From: Gorsachius magnificus
Lineage: Eukaryota > Chordata > Aves > Pelecaniformes > Ardeidae
DNA length: 64,000 nt
Direction of reading: 5' to 3'
Assembly: GCA_034008185.1 (NCBI GenBank)
Contig: CM067087.1
Coordinates: forward strand, 42,798,590-42,862,589
Part shown: positions 1-15,200 of the stretch, one piece after another
How the letters are laid out: each line of letters starts with the position of its first letter
Numbering within the stretch: position 1 is the first letter of the stretch
The notes under the pieces: model-generated
Databases searched by the model: none
Told to the model about the DNA's origin: nothing
The model's input: only the letters and a program-made list of their open reading frames with translations
Program-made: the position numbers and the translations under genes

Positions 1-3000
1 AGATCTAGAGTAAGCAGTATTTCTGAAAGCAAATGTGAACAGGACTCCTAATAGCCTGGAAGGGAACATGCTTTTGGTGCCGACGAGGCTGGCAGCCTGG
101 AGAGCCGTTTCGAGGGGGTGAGTGTACCGAGCCATCACGCGGACGGTAGTAGCTATCATACAGCCAGGTTCTGTTTGCTGTTGGATGCCAGAGGAATGGT
201 CTTATTTAACAACCTTGTTTTGAATCATACTTACTCAATTCTGTCCTTTTTCCATGTATAATTTGTGTGACAACTAATTTTGCTCTGGTAAAAAATTAAA
301 TGGGTGCTATGGATCATATGAAGCATTAAACATTATGAATACTAATCAAATAATGACCACTACAACAATTTTTTATCATTGCTGGAGTCATGACAGTGGA
401 TGTTGGAGGATATCAGAATAGGTTTATGGCTGCTATGTGTCTTGGTAGCAGAATAAAGGAAACGCATCTCTGACCTGAGGGGTTTTCCCGAGGAAACTGT
501 AATAACGTGTAAATATTTGTAGCCCTTGGCTGTGTTTACTTTAGCCATAATTATGAAAGCCACCTGCCACTGTAATATGATCTACACAAATGTTTACAGT
601 AGTGGGACATCATGTTCTTAATCTTTTCCAAGCAGATGCTAAAAGGGATAAAATGCTCCCTGTCTTTGGACAGCATTCCTTTAAACAAAATTTTGAAGGA
701 AAATAACAAAGATAGGTGTCTCAAAGCCATTCCCCTGGGAGGCACTGAGGAGTGCTAAGCTGTGCAAAGCAAGCCCAGCTAAAACAACTTTTTACACCTG
801 CCTTTCAGAGTATTTCTGCTCTAACATTTCTCAGCAGCAGAGGTACTATTAAGAGCACATTTAAATTCAGCGTTGTAGGATTGGCTGCATTTGATTGATA
901 TCGACCCCAGTACCCCAAGGGCTTTGGTGAGGAGCAAAATATTTTGGAAGGAGAGAAAGCTGGAAAGGTGACAAGTGCTTCTTTCTTCCAAAAGAAAATA
1001 AATCCAGCTCTCATCCAGCCCTTTCATCACTTCTGTCCTGACAGTATCTTGTGCTTCCACTTCAGACTTTTATATTGTGAAGTTCCATGGAGTAGATGGG
1101 AATGCAGTATAATTGAGACACAGCTGCACTATCTCTTCTGAGAGCTGTTGCAGGAACAGCATCCTCCTTTTCCTCCTTCATGTCACATTTTTGGGAGGGG
1201 TGGTGGTGTCTATGTACTCCCCAGCTGCCTGGCTGCCTTGTGCCCCCCTTGCCATCCCCCTTCCTTTTCCTAATTCGCTCCTGCTTTATCTGAGAACCAA
1301 GGCACTGTTAAATAGGTAGCTGCAGTGGGCATCTGCCAAAGTGCGGCCAAATTTATTTTAGAGACCTCTGATAGCTCCTGCACCCCTGGATCGCTGAGAA
1401 GCGGCAAAGCCAGCAAGCGAGTAAGCCAACAAACCCAACACCTGGCATGCCCCAGTGTGGCACCAGGAGAAAAAGATCCTGCCCGGTGTCCCCAAAAGGT
1501 GACCAGTAGGACATCCACAGCAGGGTCCCAACCAGCATCAAGCTCCTGTTGTGGCTGGCACTGTACAAACACAAAATGAGAAATAGTTCCTGCTCAGAAA
1601 AGGCCGTAGCCAAAATACAGCAGATAAGAAACAAGAATGAGAGAGGAAGCAGAGGTGAAATGGTTTGACAAACTCAAACCAGGTGGTTGGCAAAGCAAAA
1701 TACAGAACTCATGGTTTCAAGCTGTGTCCTATAGACCTTGTTGTTTTCCCTGTTGATAACACCATCAAATAGGAAGACAAGTTACATTATTTAAAATTTA
1801 AAAAATGCTTTATTTGGCTTTGCCGAGGCTTGAAATTGAGGAAATACACTAAATCCCACAAAAATGCTTGATGGACTTTCAATTAGAATTTTCTTCTTTT
1901 TTCTTGAAAACTGTAATATGCTTCAGAAGGATGTGGCAAAACATGTAGCTCATCTCCAGCAAGACACAATTCCTCAATAGACTCATACTGCCTGACGAGG
2001 TGGACACTTACAATGATGCATGCTTTCCCTAACATGAGTTGATGACTTTTTTTTCTACAGTTTCATATGCCATAAATTTTCTTTAATAATCTAAGGCTGA
2101 AAATTGAGGTGCATTAAATGTATAATTTATGATAATATATAATGCCTGTATTAAATTCAAATAATTCAGGGTACTCTGAGTAAAAACAGGGAATCGATTC
2201 TGAGATTATAATTTTGTTTACATTTAGAAAATTAAGTGAAAAAACTCAGAAATAATTGTTAGGGTGGGCTTGCTAAAGCACAGTGAGTTCACTCTTAATA
2301 GGTGGCTTTCTGAGCTGGGTAGGTGAATAGTTAAACCAGGCACCCTGCCTAGGTTACACCGTTCACCCACCAGCCTTTGGGTGGATGTTCAATAATGTTG
2401 GTGCTCCTTGAACCAAAGACCAGCTCTCCAAGCTTTTGAAGAAAAAGCTGACGTTTGTGCTTCTTTATCGAAGGTTAACTCATGTTGCCTCTCAGTAGGG
2501 CCCACAACATGAGGCAAATGGGATGCTCGCATTCTGATGTAGAGAACTGAACAGGAGACAGCAGTCCTAGTGAAGATCAGCTGAAAATTAATTTGCATTT
2601 GCAGGACAAATACATTGGGAAACAAAGGAAGAAACAATCCCGATGCAGGTGAGAGCAGTTCCCGTGGAACGTGTACTGGTTCCTTTTATTAGATTATAAA
2701 TCAAGGTCGAATGAGTTGTCACTCTTTTGCATTCAGTCCTTCTGTTTATTCCTTCCCTATGTAGAGTATTTTCTCCACAGATCTATAGGCTTCATCAAAA
2801 CAAGAATTCCTGAAATTGCTCAGGTTGCACCACTAGCCTCACAGACTGAATTTATTTTTATTAGAAAGACGTTTCAATCTGCAGACACACTCTGAAGTTT
2901 GTGGTGGGAGCAGAATGCTCTGAAATCAAACTGCCTGATTTTTACCAGGGAACTACTGTTCCAAATAGCCAAAATGGCCTGGGCTGCTTTTGTCTCTTCC

Positions 3001-6000
3001 TTTATGGAAGCTGATGTAGAGGAACCGGACAGTGCTATTGCACTGTCTGCTTTCAGCTTAGTTCTTGCATCTGATGTTCAATCCTGTCGTACACTGCCAT
3101 TTCTCATCTTCTTACTAACAATCTTCTCACTTTTATTTAAAAAAAAAAAATAAATCCAAACCACATTTTGACAGGATTTACAATTAAGTCAGCAATAATA
3201 CTGCTGTATTCTATTTGTCCTTGTATAACAACACCTTTTCATTAGAGGACCTGAATGCAAAATCTGCAGATAGGCACGGTGCCCAGTTGAGCACTTGGAT
3301 GGGAGAGAGCAGAAGATACCTCCCTTGTCTTTCTGCTCTGTGAGATATTTGCTCAAAACGAGTGAGAATAAAGGCTGGGCTGCTGTTCCAAAACCCACAA
3401 GCCTGCTGACCCCAGATGCAGAAGCAGAACTTGAGCGGTTGCACCTCACCTTCTCTGCTTGCAGCAGCTCTGCCCTCTCCCTTGGCTGTGCCTTACAGCT
3501 GGGGACAGTGTCACGGGGGACGTACAGTAAGTGTCACTGCAGGGGGATAGCCAGGAGAGATTGTCTTGGGGTTTTGTTATACTCTTCAGAAGACACCCAG
3601 AGGGACTATGACATTTTAGGGATGTCTGATGCTACCCCGAATAGATGAACTGAGGCATGTTGGAGTGAGGTTAATTGCTCACAGAAATTTTAAATTATTT
3701 CTGTCGGAATTGAAAACAGAACACGTTTGGGTTACGCTGCCCTTTTGTAATTGCCAGATTAGATGGTATTTCCATGGTGGGCTTGAAGTTGTTAATTATT
3801 CTAGAGTAACAACCTACCAGCACTGGAGCCAGGGAAGGCCACAGCAGAAAGTTTGTTAAACTCTGCAAGTTCCCCCCTAGGATTTTTTATTTTTTTTTTA
3901 AATCTCCAAAATGGAGGGAGTGCTTCCCCTGCTGACTTCTTCCTGAAAACCAGTGGTTTGGAGGCCCTAAGGCAGTGGTGGCCTGAACATGCAGTGAGCT
4001 GTACCCCGCATCCCTGTCTTCCCTACGGCACCACAAAGCTTCTGTCAGCTCCCCAGAAGCAGGTTTATCTCCAGTTTTTATTCTAAAATATTTTTTTTTT
4101 CTCAAGTTTCTGCATTCCTGGGGATGTTGTATTTTCTTTTATTAAAATGAATGTCTTGGCTCGGTACTTGGTTATTCCTTATGCATATGAAGGATGGCAG
4201 GTTGGAATGATTCATTAGTAAGGTTTTTCAGGAGCCTACTGCCCTATGCCAACTTTTCCTTAAAAAATTCAATATAATTTTGGTATTTTAAAGAGGCTTG
4301 GGAACGCAATTAACTTTTTATCTATTTATTATTGTTTCACCTTGAGATGCGTACTACAAGTACTTTGATAAATGAGTTCAAAAGTTTGTCTAGTTTTAAA
4401 AACTGCTTTTGTAAGTCTCCATGCTGTTTGGTGTTGTTTTGTTTGGGAACTCATCACAAGCTGCACTTCTCTGAGTCAGGCCACACCCCGGTGTTTCTTA
4501 CATGAACAGCACATTTAAGGCGACTGTTTCTCTTCTCTCAGTTTAGGAGCAAAGCTGTTGTCTTATTGCTGTTTCAGAGCAGGTCTCGGGCCTCTTGCCA
4601 GTCGTATTATGTGCCATGTACTTGAATACAGGTTTGTCCTCACCCTTTTGTTTTGGGGGACCTACTGTTATTCCTAAAGAAACTACACAATGTTTTTTGC
4701 TTTTGAAAAATTTATTTATTGTGGAATACATACAGCAGCCATTGGCAGGACTGATATGCAGACATTTATAAAAATAATGTCCAGGAGTTGTTTGTTTGGG
4801 GGTTTTGTAACATTTCTAGCTTTCAACAGCTCTGAAATTAATTAGCCCTTTTTCTTTCTTTCTTTTTTCCTTATTTCCTTCATTATTTTGGATTTGTGAC
4901 CTGAAATTATAGAGCTGTGGTCAAGTTGGCAGACATGCTTTGCCCTTGAAGCAGGTACTTTCCCCTGATAACAGGTAGTGCTCATTTTATGTAGCTGTTA
5001 GTCAAATAAGTATTCCTTGAAACCGTCCCAGCCCAGTGTCAATCAGCACAGGTTTCATGGAATTAGTGGAATGAGTTCATGCGGGTAGAGGAAAAAGTCC
5101 CATCTAACTACAGTCTGACAGATGCAGTAGATCTGGTTATATCTTTTTTTTTTTTTTTTTGTGCGTTGTGGAAGGAGCTTTGCAAAGATAATCTGCAACT
5201 GCGATGTGACTTGCCCCTAGTTGCAACAGGATTCTAATAAACTACATGTAGAGAGCAATTTTTCATTTTGAACTAAAAAATAAAATGACAACTCAACAGC
5301 AGTATCAGCTCTGGTGACCTCAAGATTGCCCGTCACAGGCCATCAGTCCCTGAGCACCTGTCACATTTTGGGATTTCGTTAAAAAAATGTCACAGTGTCA
5401 ACACATTTACTATATGAAACTTTTCTGTTAGTGTCTTCTCTTGTTTTATATCCTCATCATTCAACCCTAAAGTGTTAAAATTCTAGCAAATGCTTTGGAA
5501 GTAGAGCAGTGATGTTTGGTAACAGAATGCTCATTTCCTTTAAGTACTTCCATCCAGCCCTGAAGAAGTAATCACTTTACAGAAGCTAATAAAGAATGGA
5601 TTAAGCTACAGCTTTGAAGAACTCATCTCAAAAGGGCCCTGAAACCACTGTCTAAAAGCAATATTATCAGTATTAGAAGCTGAAAAATTACACCAACAGA
5701 TCTAGGTCAGTGCATTATAGGGAGAAACAATAGAACTGATGTCAGAAATATTACCAAAAATCTGCCTCTAGTAGTCAGGGGGGATTGAAGTCATCAGATT
5801 TCATTTGAAGCGTTTGTGGCATGACTGTATGTAAATCTGCATCCTCATATTTGAGATCTGGCTTGTAAGGGATAGTTCTGCTTCGGTGTTTTGTTTTAAA
5901 GGCCAACCACTGTAGAAATTTTCATGTATGTATATTAGTGTAGATTACTGAGAATAAATATCTGTATATGTATGTGCATATAAAGTCTCAGTTTCCTTTA

Positions 6001-9000
6001 GCATGGTTCTTTTTGGTTTTGTGCTAGTGAGTTTGTGTTGTGTATGGAGCTACAGCAATGCATCGGTGACATGCTTGGACACCATGCTGTGCGATACTTT
6101 TCAGCAGCCCTCCTACCCAGTGTGTTTCCCAAAGTCTGTCTGTATTTGTTAACGCCTGAGTGGATCAACCAAATCAGTGGCTGATTGAGGAATCAGGGCC
6201 TCTAAAAGTGATCTTCACTTAGAATAAGATTTCATTGACCTTAATAAAACAACTCAAGTATCAATACTGTTAAGTAATGTTTAGACCATGAGACTTGCCA
6301 TACTGTGAAGGGAAGCGTCCAGTCCAGAACCCTGTTGCCAGCTCCATCTCAAGGAAGCTGTGTATGGAAGGGTATGAGAACATGGTGCTGCTGCCCCATG
6401 CTGTTCCTCTGGTCTCTAAGGATTTGTAGCCAAGACACTTTCCATGACCAGAATTAATAATTGTAACTTGGAATGCCATAATCCCTCACAGGTGTTCTCT
6501 TTGAACTTTCCCGGGTTGCCTATTGAACCCATATAACTTATAAGATCTACAGCATTTGGTGACAAGGACTTTTGCAGCTTAACAACATCTGGTGTGTAGA
6601 CCCATCTTCTTTTAATTTTTTTTCTCAGCCTCAATTCATTTGATGTTCCTAGTTTGTCTCTTGAAAGAAACAGTGAATGACTGTACCTTTTATTCCTCTT
6701 CTCCAGCCATGTTTTCATAGATCTGGTCATCTACCACTTAAGCGTGCCAATTTACCTTCATGTTCCTGATGCAGAAGTTGTTCCATACGTTTGATCATCT
6801 TTATGATGCCTTCCCAAATAATTTTTTAGTTTTATAAGCCCTTTCTCTGCATGTGTTATAAGTCACTTTTTTCAGGCTCCTGACATCTGTACTACTTTCG
6901 TACATTATTCTTATTCTTTAACTTGTGAGTGAGCTGAGCACAGCTTAAACTTTCCAGGGCGGGGCTGATACTCTCTGGCCACTTTCTATATAGCTGCTAA
7001 GTTTTTTTGGTAGCAAGATATAAATTCGTGGGTTTGTTTCCTGCTGCAGAATTAAAGCAGAAATATCCTTAAACATCTGTGGCATATTACTGTTCTTCTG
7101 AATAATGTACTTAAGAAGGTATAAAATTTTAAAACAAACAACCCCCTACCCCCAAAAAATGCCTTCAAAACTATTTTCTGATAATCAATGAAGGTAGTGT
7201 CTAGTACACTAGTCTAATATTAAACATGTCCCTTTGTGGAACGATGCATCGCTTCCTGATATACCTGATGTCTACACAACACTGACCTGTGAACTCAGTT
7301 TTCTTCTTAATTTTTGGCCAGCATGATGAATAAGATGGGTGGAGAAAACTAACACAATATATGACAAATAAGTGATAGGTTAAGCCTTATGTTATTTTTA
7401 ATATTTTTGCTGCCTAGGCCGGTAAATTATTTTCCTGTGCCCTAAGAGTAAATGCATTTTTCAGGGTTAGTCTTCTTTCCCCACAACTTAGAATCAATAG
7501 CTAAACCACGATTTTTGTACGTGCTACTAATGTTCATCTGCTGCCTGTGTTGTCCATAGACAATTTCCAAACTGAACTCGTCTCCTGCATCCTCATTCCT
7601 CAAAACCTTTCTTGGCAAAGAGTCAAGTGAGTGCAAGGCACCAATGGTCTCTGTATCCTAATTCCCCTGTTTGGAATTTAAAGAGCCCAAGAGGCTCAAA
7701 CAGAGGGAGATCAGGCAGCAGCCATGTGTAGACTCTCCACTTTAAGGTTGCAGCTGCTTGGTTTTACAAAAAATAAGTGGTAATTTCCCAGCAGGAGATG
7801 CTGGTAAAAACCCTCTATGAATGGCCTGCTGAGGAGGAAGAAGAATCAGCAGAGATGAGGTAGATATGGGCAGGTCTGTATATCCACTTTTGCATCTTTC
7901 TCAAAGCATCCGAAAACACAAGGACTTTATTTCTTCAAAATTGTTGCCAACATTTGCTTCCTTTTGCATCTGCTTACTTAAAGGGAAGAAGTCTGGGAGG
8001 TACTGTGAATCCATTATTTTCATTGGTTTGCATGTATGTGTGTATCTGTATATGAGATATATAAGCTTGAGGATGTAGCCCATTGCACTGGTAAGTGTCT
8101 AAAACAACATATATCACCATCAGTTTGAAGATTTGGAATAAAGACCTCAAATTATGTTTTTGATCTCTGGAGGTTAAATCTAGTAGCTCTGAGGACTTCT
8201 GTGCTTCAGGGGAATGTTATATATATTATAGCATTGAGTCATGTGAAGTACCTAATTCCAATGAGATGTTAATGCAGAAAAAGTTTAAGTCCTGAGCCTA
8301 ATTTTCTGTTGTTACAATAAAACTAAGGTTTCACATTGTTTTAGCACTTTTATTGAAAGTACAATTTTAATAATATGATAATGGAGGAGGGCAAAAAAAG
8401 TGACTGGAGTGTCTGTTACAAAATTCTGAAAGCATTCTTTTCTTGTATGAATGCTAATGGATACCAGGAAACTACCTGTGTAGCAGCTGTGTAATTTGAT
8501 TGTGTATACTATTGCAAAAGGTAATTAAGCATCTGAGAGGATGGGAAAAAAAAGAGGAGCAAAAAAGAAAAAGTGCCAGAATAAAATGAGCTGTATAGCT
8601 ACAGGAAAGCTATTTTAAAAAATCAATTATTCTCTGAAACATGAGAAGATCCATTTCAGAAATTACAACAAAAGGAACTGCTGGTAACCACCCCACTATA
8701 TATCCATTTCTCAAAATAGTACAAGCACTTCCAGAGAGAAAGCCAAGTTATTCATTACAGAATGCCCCCAGGACATATATTTTCTCCAAGTGAACTCCAC
8801 ATCCCTCTTTTGCAGAGGAAAGCAAATCTGAAATAAAGAGAAATGCTTAGCAAGGAAACTACTGTGGCCTTACATGTTTATACTGAGCATAATATTTACG
8901 GGCAATGTAGTGATTTTTGTGAGTCAGTTCAGATTATTCATTTACATATTCAGTATTTTTGAAATCCTTGGGTTTAGACAAAGACGCTTTCTCTGCAGGA

Positions 9001-11599
9001 GTAACTGTATCGTAACACATCTGTTCTTTTAAATGATTAACCTTTGCCACACTTAGTAACGAAACGAGATGAGTAGTGTTAAAAGACCAGAGAGGAAGAG
9101 GTTATATCATAGATTTGATCCACTACAAGAGATTGTTGCTTCTGCAAAATGACAGCATGTTATGCAAAAGTCTGGATATGATTCATGGAAAAGCAGCCAA
9201 TACATACAGTAGTATTTTCACAATATAATGGATTTCCCACAAGGGAAATTACAGTTTTGCAAAATTGGCAAGTTAGACACAGAAAAGAGCCCTTTCTAAA
9301 TTGATTTTTTCTGCTATTACTTTTTGATAATAAGACAATAAATTACCGTGTTATACTAATTTATAATTTGGCTTCTAAAGATTTAACTTTTGTAAGGGAC
9401 TAGCAATTCTGATGTGTAGGACTCAGCAAGGTAAAGAGACTTTGCTTTTAACTGTTTTCAAAGGGATCTGATGTTTGACATCTCTGCAGAGCTTTACCCT
9501 GTAATGGTTGTCTCGGTGCATTGGAAATCTGGCCCTTTGCAAAGCAGATTAACTCTGGACCTTTGCTTGACAGATTAGCTCAATGTGCAAGAGAACTTTG
9601 ATCAGCTCATGCACAATGCAGAGGCCTCTAATAAGTTCATTTTTAAACACTTCTTCAATATGAACGAGAAAATAATCTCAGTTTCTACAGTGCTCTTCCC
9701 TGTATTTTCATCATGTAAAATGTTGCCCCTCACTGAGGTTTATTTTCTTCCAAAAGATCAGTTAAATGGGAACTAAGCCAACAACCCTTCCAGCTCATTG
9801 TCCTCCCTTCGAGCTTCTTCCTCTTTGAGACCTGATGACACTGCTGGCCAATTTTCCCTGGTAAGAGGATGAAGCAATGCATTTGTAGTTCCAATACTGC
9901 ACGCCGAAAGCAGTGCACCAAAACCACAGGTTTTTTCCTGTTGAAACTTCAGGCAAAACAACTGATGATGCAAAAATATCTTGCTTTTGATCGTGAGGGT
10001 TGTTCAGCACCTTCAACCAGGCTCCCAAAAAATAGCTGCTGGCAAAAAAAACCCAACCCACAAGATTACCTGTCATCCATGTTTTTGTCTGTATCCACGC
10101 ACACATACATGATGTAAATCCCCCAAGGGGCTAGGGAAGGCCTGATTAATCTAAGTTAACCTACTATCCTGTAGTCCAAAATGAGTAAGTTGGGTCTTTT
10201 TGCTAAACCAGGGCCACTAGTTTTAGGAGTGAAAGCAGCTGCATTTCGCTTGCATTGTAGAGCCAGTTATTAATTAATATGCAGCTGGTTTAGGTGTTCC
10301 TGGAGACTCGTCAGAAATAGGTTTACTTATGAAAAGTTGTTGGCTAACTAGTTTTTGCTGAAGCAGAGGCAGATGGAGACTGGGGGAGAGGATGGTCACA
10401 GTGAACTATGCAGCCTGGTAAACACCATGTTGTTCCCTGGTTTTTATTCTTCTGTCCTTTGCTGGTTTGCTAAGGAGGGGTTGCTGGACGAAGGATAGAA
10501 AAGGTGGTCAGAGTAATTGTTGTAAGGGTGTTTTCTTCTTTTAAAACACAGCTTGATGAATGTGAGTGGGGAAAATGTGATGGTCTACATCACCAAAACC
10601 TGTGTGTCCTCTTCAGCATCTCTGACCTGGGGCCTGTGAGTTTCTCAGCAATGCGTCTGCAACTGCCCAGAGGGGACTTCTGGCCTACATAAGTAGAAAT
10701 CGTCTCACATTAGATGGAGGCTGAACTGATAAGAAATAAAAGCATCTCTTTCTTTCTAGGGGAAAAGCAGTGGAGTATGTTATGAAATTAAGGCCCCATG
10801 ATTATGTGTTTGGTTGTTTTTTTTTTTGCTTGGAGTAATGACATCAACTCTCATGATCCGCATAGGCTTATTTCAAGGCTGTTGCAAATCTGTAGGAGTG
10901 AATATATGTTGCTGACTTTTTTTTTTTTTAAGAAAGGCCATAGTCCTATACCAAATGTTGCTCATGAAGGTGGCCCCAGAGCTGTTACCCCAGATTGAAG
11001 GCTGGTAGCAGCTCCTTCACAGTGGGCCCACACAAATCCTATTTCTGTATCTATTAGAGAACAGATGTCAAGTGTGTGCATCAGCAGATTTATCCAGACA
11101 CCCATCGTCCTGAGCGGGAAGAGTGGTGACCGGAGGCCTGACATCTGCCTGCTGCAGCAAAATTGAAAGATGCCACTTGCTTTTACCATGTGGGAACCAC
11201 CTAAGCAGACCTGAAATTATGAAGATAGGTATTTGAGACTGAACTAGCAAAAGTTACTTACTAAAAAAAGGTCAGGTAAGGGTAGAAGAGGCATGACCTC
11301 TTCCCTGTCTTGGTTCACGGATAGTATCTATGGGAAACACCTGTTACTGTTCCCTTCAGCGCAATATCCACAGGAGCAAGTGGTTAAAATCGTAGTTACT
11401 CTGCTTGGCTGCTGTTATCTGCAATGCTCTTCACAGCACAAAGCCCTCTGCCTAGGAGACTGAGCCACGCAATTGCAGTGCCTTCAGATAAATGAGGCAA
11501 AAATCACCAGCAGGTATGTGAGACATTTTCACTTTTCTTTCTCTTTCATTCCTATGGAGATGGATGGATTCTTGCAGTTCTGTCGTTTGGGGGAAAAGT
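1..11599. other. Unique non-coding DNA, no gene supported
   Basis: AT-rich single-copy sequence with stops in all frames at ordinary spacing. Open frames reach about 117 codons (3295-3648, plus) and show no domain, motif or codon bias that I recognise. A GC-richer stretch at about 1180-1580 has overlapping open frames on both strands, which is what higher GC alone produces. I saw no recognisable CR1 fragment, tRNA, snoRNA or microRNA hairpin here. A 17-base T run lies at 5144-5160. Intron and intergenic DNA cannot be told apart from this sequence. Confidence 0.7.
5144..5160. repeat. Poly(T) run, 17 bases
   Basis: Uninterrupted run of 17 T followed by GTGCG. No retroposed sequence or target-site duplication is visible beside it, so it is listed as a simple mononucleotide repeat. 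Confidence 0.9.
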
Positions 11600-12200
11600 G
11601 TTATTAACACTTTTTTTAAAATCGAATATTAAATCTTCATTAAATTGAATCTTACTTGTAATTACTACTCCTACTGTGGACTCTAAGCATTCTTCACGTC
11701 TTATTTAAATGAATTGAAATGATCACATGATCCATTTGTATGGCAGAATTAAGAGAATTGTTAATTATTAAGTCATTAAGGCTATAGAAATCAAGTTAGT
11801 CTCTGTATTATCCTAAAACAAATCTTTTTCAGTCTAGCCAAATAGCAAGCTCTCTTAATTGGAATGTCAAATAAAAAATCACTCTCAAGAATGGAGCTCT
11901 TATTTGGGATGCTTCAGATTAAAACAACATAGCTGCTCTCTCTAGTTGTCTAATGCAGAACTATTCACGGTTAGTTCTTGTTGATGAGTTAATTATTTGA
12001 GCTTCATGAGTTGATTACCTGCTCTATTTACATAATGATAAGATATATGGATGGTCAAAGCAATCATAGTTGCTATTCTCTTAATTTATTGAGTCTCGGT
12101 TGTTATTCACATGCATATTTTCACTTCCTGTTAATTAATGAAGCTAGGTTTACCTCCAATTATATGTTCATTTAAGCTTAATCTCGTTAGTAAATGTAGC
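11600..12200. promoter_or_regulatory. Candidate conserved non-coding element, TAATTA-rich
   Basis: This 600-base block is very AT-rich and carries four TAATTA homeodomain core sites (about 11659, 11762, 11990 and 12132), further ATTA cores, and an octamer-like ATGCATAT at 12111. There is no long open frame and no repeat signature. Clusters of TAATTA and POU-type sites are typical of vertebrate developmental enhancers, but AT-rich DNA also yields such motifs by chance. The regulatory reading is an inference from motif density; conservation was not tested. Confidence 0.3.
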
Positions 12201-15200
12201 AGCAATTTTTTTTTTCCCTTTCAAGTTGCAACACACTCCCAAATCATGAGAAAGTTGGTGAACAATCCTTATTGCATGAAAGATGCTTGGGCATCTCAAT
12301 AAGTAAAGCTCTTATCCAGCCCTTATGATCTGGCTTATTTCTCTTGCTTCCCTACAGAAATAGAAGTCAGATGAGGAAAGCTGTAACAAAGCTACAAATG
12401 TATGTGAAGCTCCCTCTTCCCATTAACTTCCAGGAAGACTTGGATGTCTTAACCGCTTTTGTGCCTTTGAAAGTATCACCCAAACAGCTTTTTAATTGAA
12501 ACAGAGATTCAGGCAATAAAACATTATAAACAGGGCCTTTCTTGGTGCATCAGAGAGATGATATGACCTTTGTGTTCATAGACAATAGAAGAAATTCCAA
12601 AAGCAAGAAAAAGGCATAAAATGTTACTTATTTTTCTGTCCTCTTCATGTGACCTTTGCTACCAATGAAGCTTCTGAAGTAGGGCAGAGAAAATGAAATT
12701 TAGGGCCTGGTGTAGCTAATATTCAAAACAACAAAAGATTTTTTTTTTCCTTCCTTTTTTTATTTTCTTCATACTAAGGCTGTTTTTTTAGTTTTAAATC
12801 AGTCTGGCTAGTAGTGAATGATGTATGAAAGGGAAAAATCCCTGCCCATAGCACAAGTAAACAGATACTGCAGTAAGATGAACGCAGTTGTGCTGTGCTA
12901 TTTGCTGCATCCTTTGTGCACAGGCTTGCTGTTAAGTTTGGAGATAGAAAGAAAGGTCTGGAGTGTGTATGCCTTAAAAAAAGAAGAGAAAAGGTAAGAA
13001 GCCGACTTTAAAAAGTATTTCTTATTCATTTTCTTCTTACCGCTCCTCTGAAGAATCCCCTTTTTTCTATGAAAAGGTCTGATGGGGTCTGATATTTTAT
13101 TCTGCTGGAATAACTCTTGTGTTATACCCATGGAGAAATTCATAATGGTGTCCTTAGTTCTGGGAAAGCAAAGGAAAATTACAGTCATAGTGTCCATCAA
13201 TCTGTAACTATAAAATACATTTTTAGCACGCAGTGGGCCACATAATCCTTGAAGGGACTAAGCCAACAGGTTCAGCTTTAACTGAATGTTGAATTTTTTA
13301 CAAATATTTAAGTGATTGAGTCTGTTAGCCTAAATATTTTTAATTTAAATACACTGATTTTGCACATGCAGAATAAGAATAGTGTAATGAAGGTGATGTC
13401 TTGGCAGACATTGATGGTCTGGGCACATTTAGTTGGAAAATAGATTTCCTGGAGAAATCAGAGGCCAAGGGCTTCTCCATTAGCACAAGGTGCTATTTCT
13501 GTAACATTACTTGTCTCTGCTTTCATGACCACGGTGAGTAGAGCCCTGCTTATTCCCTACAACATTCAGAGAACATTTCTGTGATCTGTAAAAACCTATA
13601 ATTTACAATCACATTATCAAAAGTAACTATTAGCTAAAGTTTTTTGAGTAATTTGCCATCAAGGAGTTTTCTGACTACGCTTTTGCATATGTGTTAAAGA
13701 GATTCAGACAAAGATGGTATTTTATAAACAAGACCAGGTTAACAGTGGGCAGTTTTAGGCATTGTTGCACATAGGTTCATACACGTGAAATGGTCATTTT
13801 TATTCTAGAAAATCATATTTCTAGAACTGGGGTGTACTTTTAAGTTCAGAATGAAACTTTTTCTCAAAAAAAAATCAAATGTTGAGAGCTCAAGAAATTC
13901 TAATGCTCTGCTGCTATAGTTAATATTTTTGTTTAGGTTTTTACATAAATTACCATGTGTCAGTTTTTGTGTCCCAAGAAACTGAAAGGAATGAAGTGGC
14001 AAGATGTCTTGACAAGTGTAGAATAGAAAGGTGGTGGGATGAGAAAAACCAATAAACGCAGGCATACTGTTCTTTTCTGTGTTGCTGCAGAGATGAAATC
14101 TTGACTCTAATGTGTTTGCTTTTGCTGTATCACTGTCTAGAAACCTTAATTATGGATGTGGATTCTGCTGGGCTGGGTACTCTCTGAGCGGTGGAAAAAA
14201 TATGATCTTGCTCAACAAGCAGGTAAAAGAAGGTATTGTAGAAATGACTGAAATTCAAAATCCCAGCAGAGTTTCTTCCTTCTCCCTTAGTATTTTTCCC
14301 TAAAGATGGAAGTATTTGAAGAGTCGCCCACACTAGTTATTTTAACTATGATTATGTTTAAAACCTCAGTCATCTTAAGGAGAAATAACTAGGAAATGCC
14401 TCAAAATATAATCCAAAATTTAACAAACAAACAAATCGTAGTCAAGGCAGAATTTTCCTAACTTCAGACAGGAATTTGCCTTATAGTCACCTTAAGTAGG
14501 CTGAGCCAATAGCCATAATTTTTAAATTTTGTTAGATAAGATAGTATTTTGTCTTAGAAGCATAATATTGTGTTAGGATTCAAAGGTCACTGGATTTTGC
14601 ATACATCCACAATCCATAACGATGGTCAAATCAAATTAGCTTTGGTGTGTCAGCAAGAAAGAAAAGGAACGTCAAGACAAGTGGAAGACATTTCATACGG
14701 GAGAATAAGTAATGCTGCTTAAAATTATGTTCCATCCTTTTTGATGAAGTGAAATCAAGTTAAAACAATGAATCACTTTAAGTCCAGTGTAAGCGAACTG
14801 CATTTTGTATTCCGCAGCTACAACCAACCTAGTCCAAGAGTCACCAATCAGTCATGGTAAATAATGTCTTGGAAATGTATACATCAGCAAAAGTTGTGGG
14901 TTACTACTTACTACAGGCATTGAAGTGTCTTTTTGGGGAATATTTTGCAGTGGTGTACCTGTGCCATTTGCCTCTTGTGGCTTTTAGTTATTCACATCTT
15001 CTCCTAATGTAACTACATTACTTAAATGATTTTTTTTTTTTTTCCCCCTGCATTCTTATCCAGTTCAGTAGATCAGGAAGGTTAAGGTCACTTTAAGTTA
15101 TATCTTAGAATTCCTTCTAGTGTATAATTGAACATTTCTTTTAAAAAAATCAACAGTTAAAAAACTAGCAACATTTATTTTACTGCTGAAGCAGATGCAA

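Noticed and set aside
10390..10412. Similarity to the miR-128 seed region ('tcacagtgaac')
   Set aside because: The match stops after about 11 bases and no hairpin partner was seen nearby.
13018..13090. Minus-strand donor (GTAAGAAG) next to a short interval after TTTTCATAG
   Set aside because: The enclosed exon would be only about 26 bases and A-rich, with a weak acceptor; this is typical decoy splicing sequence.
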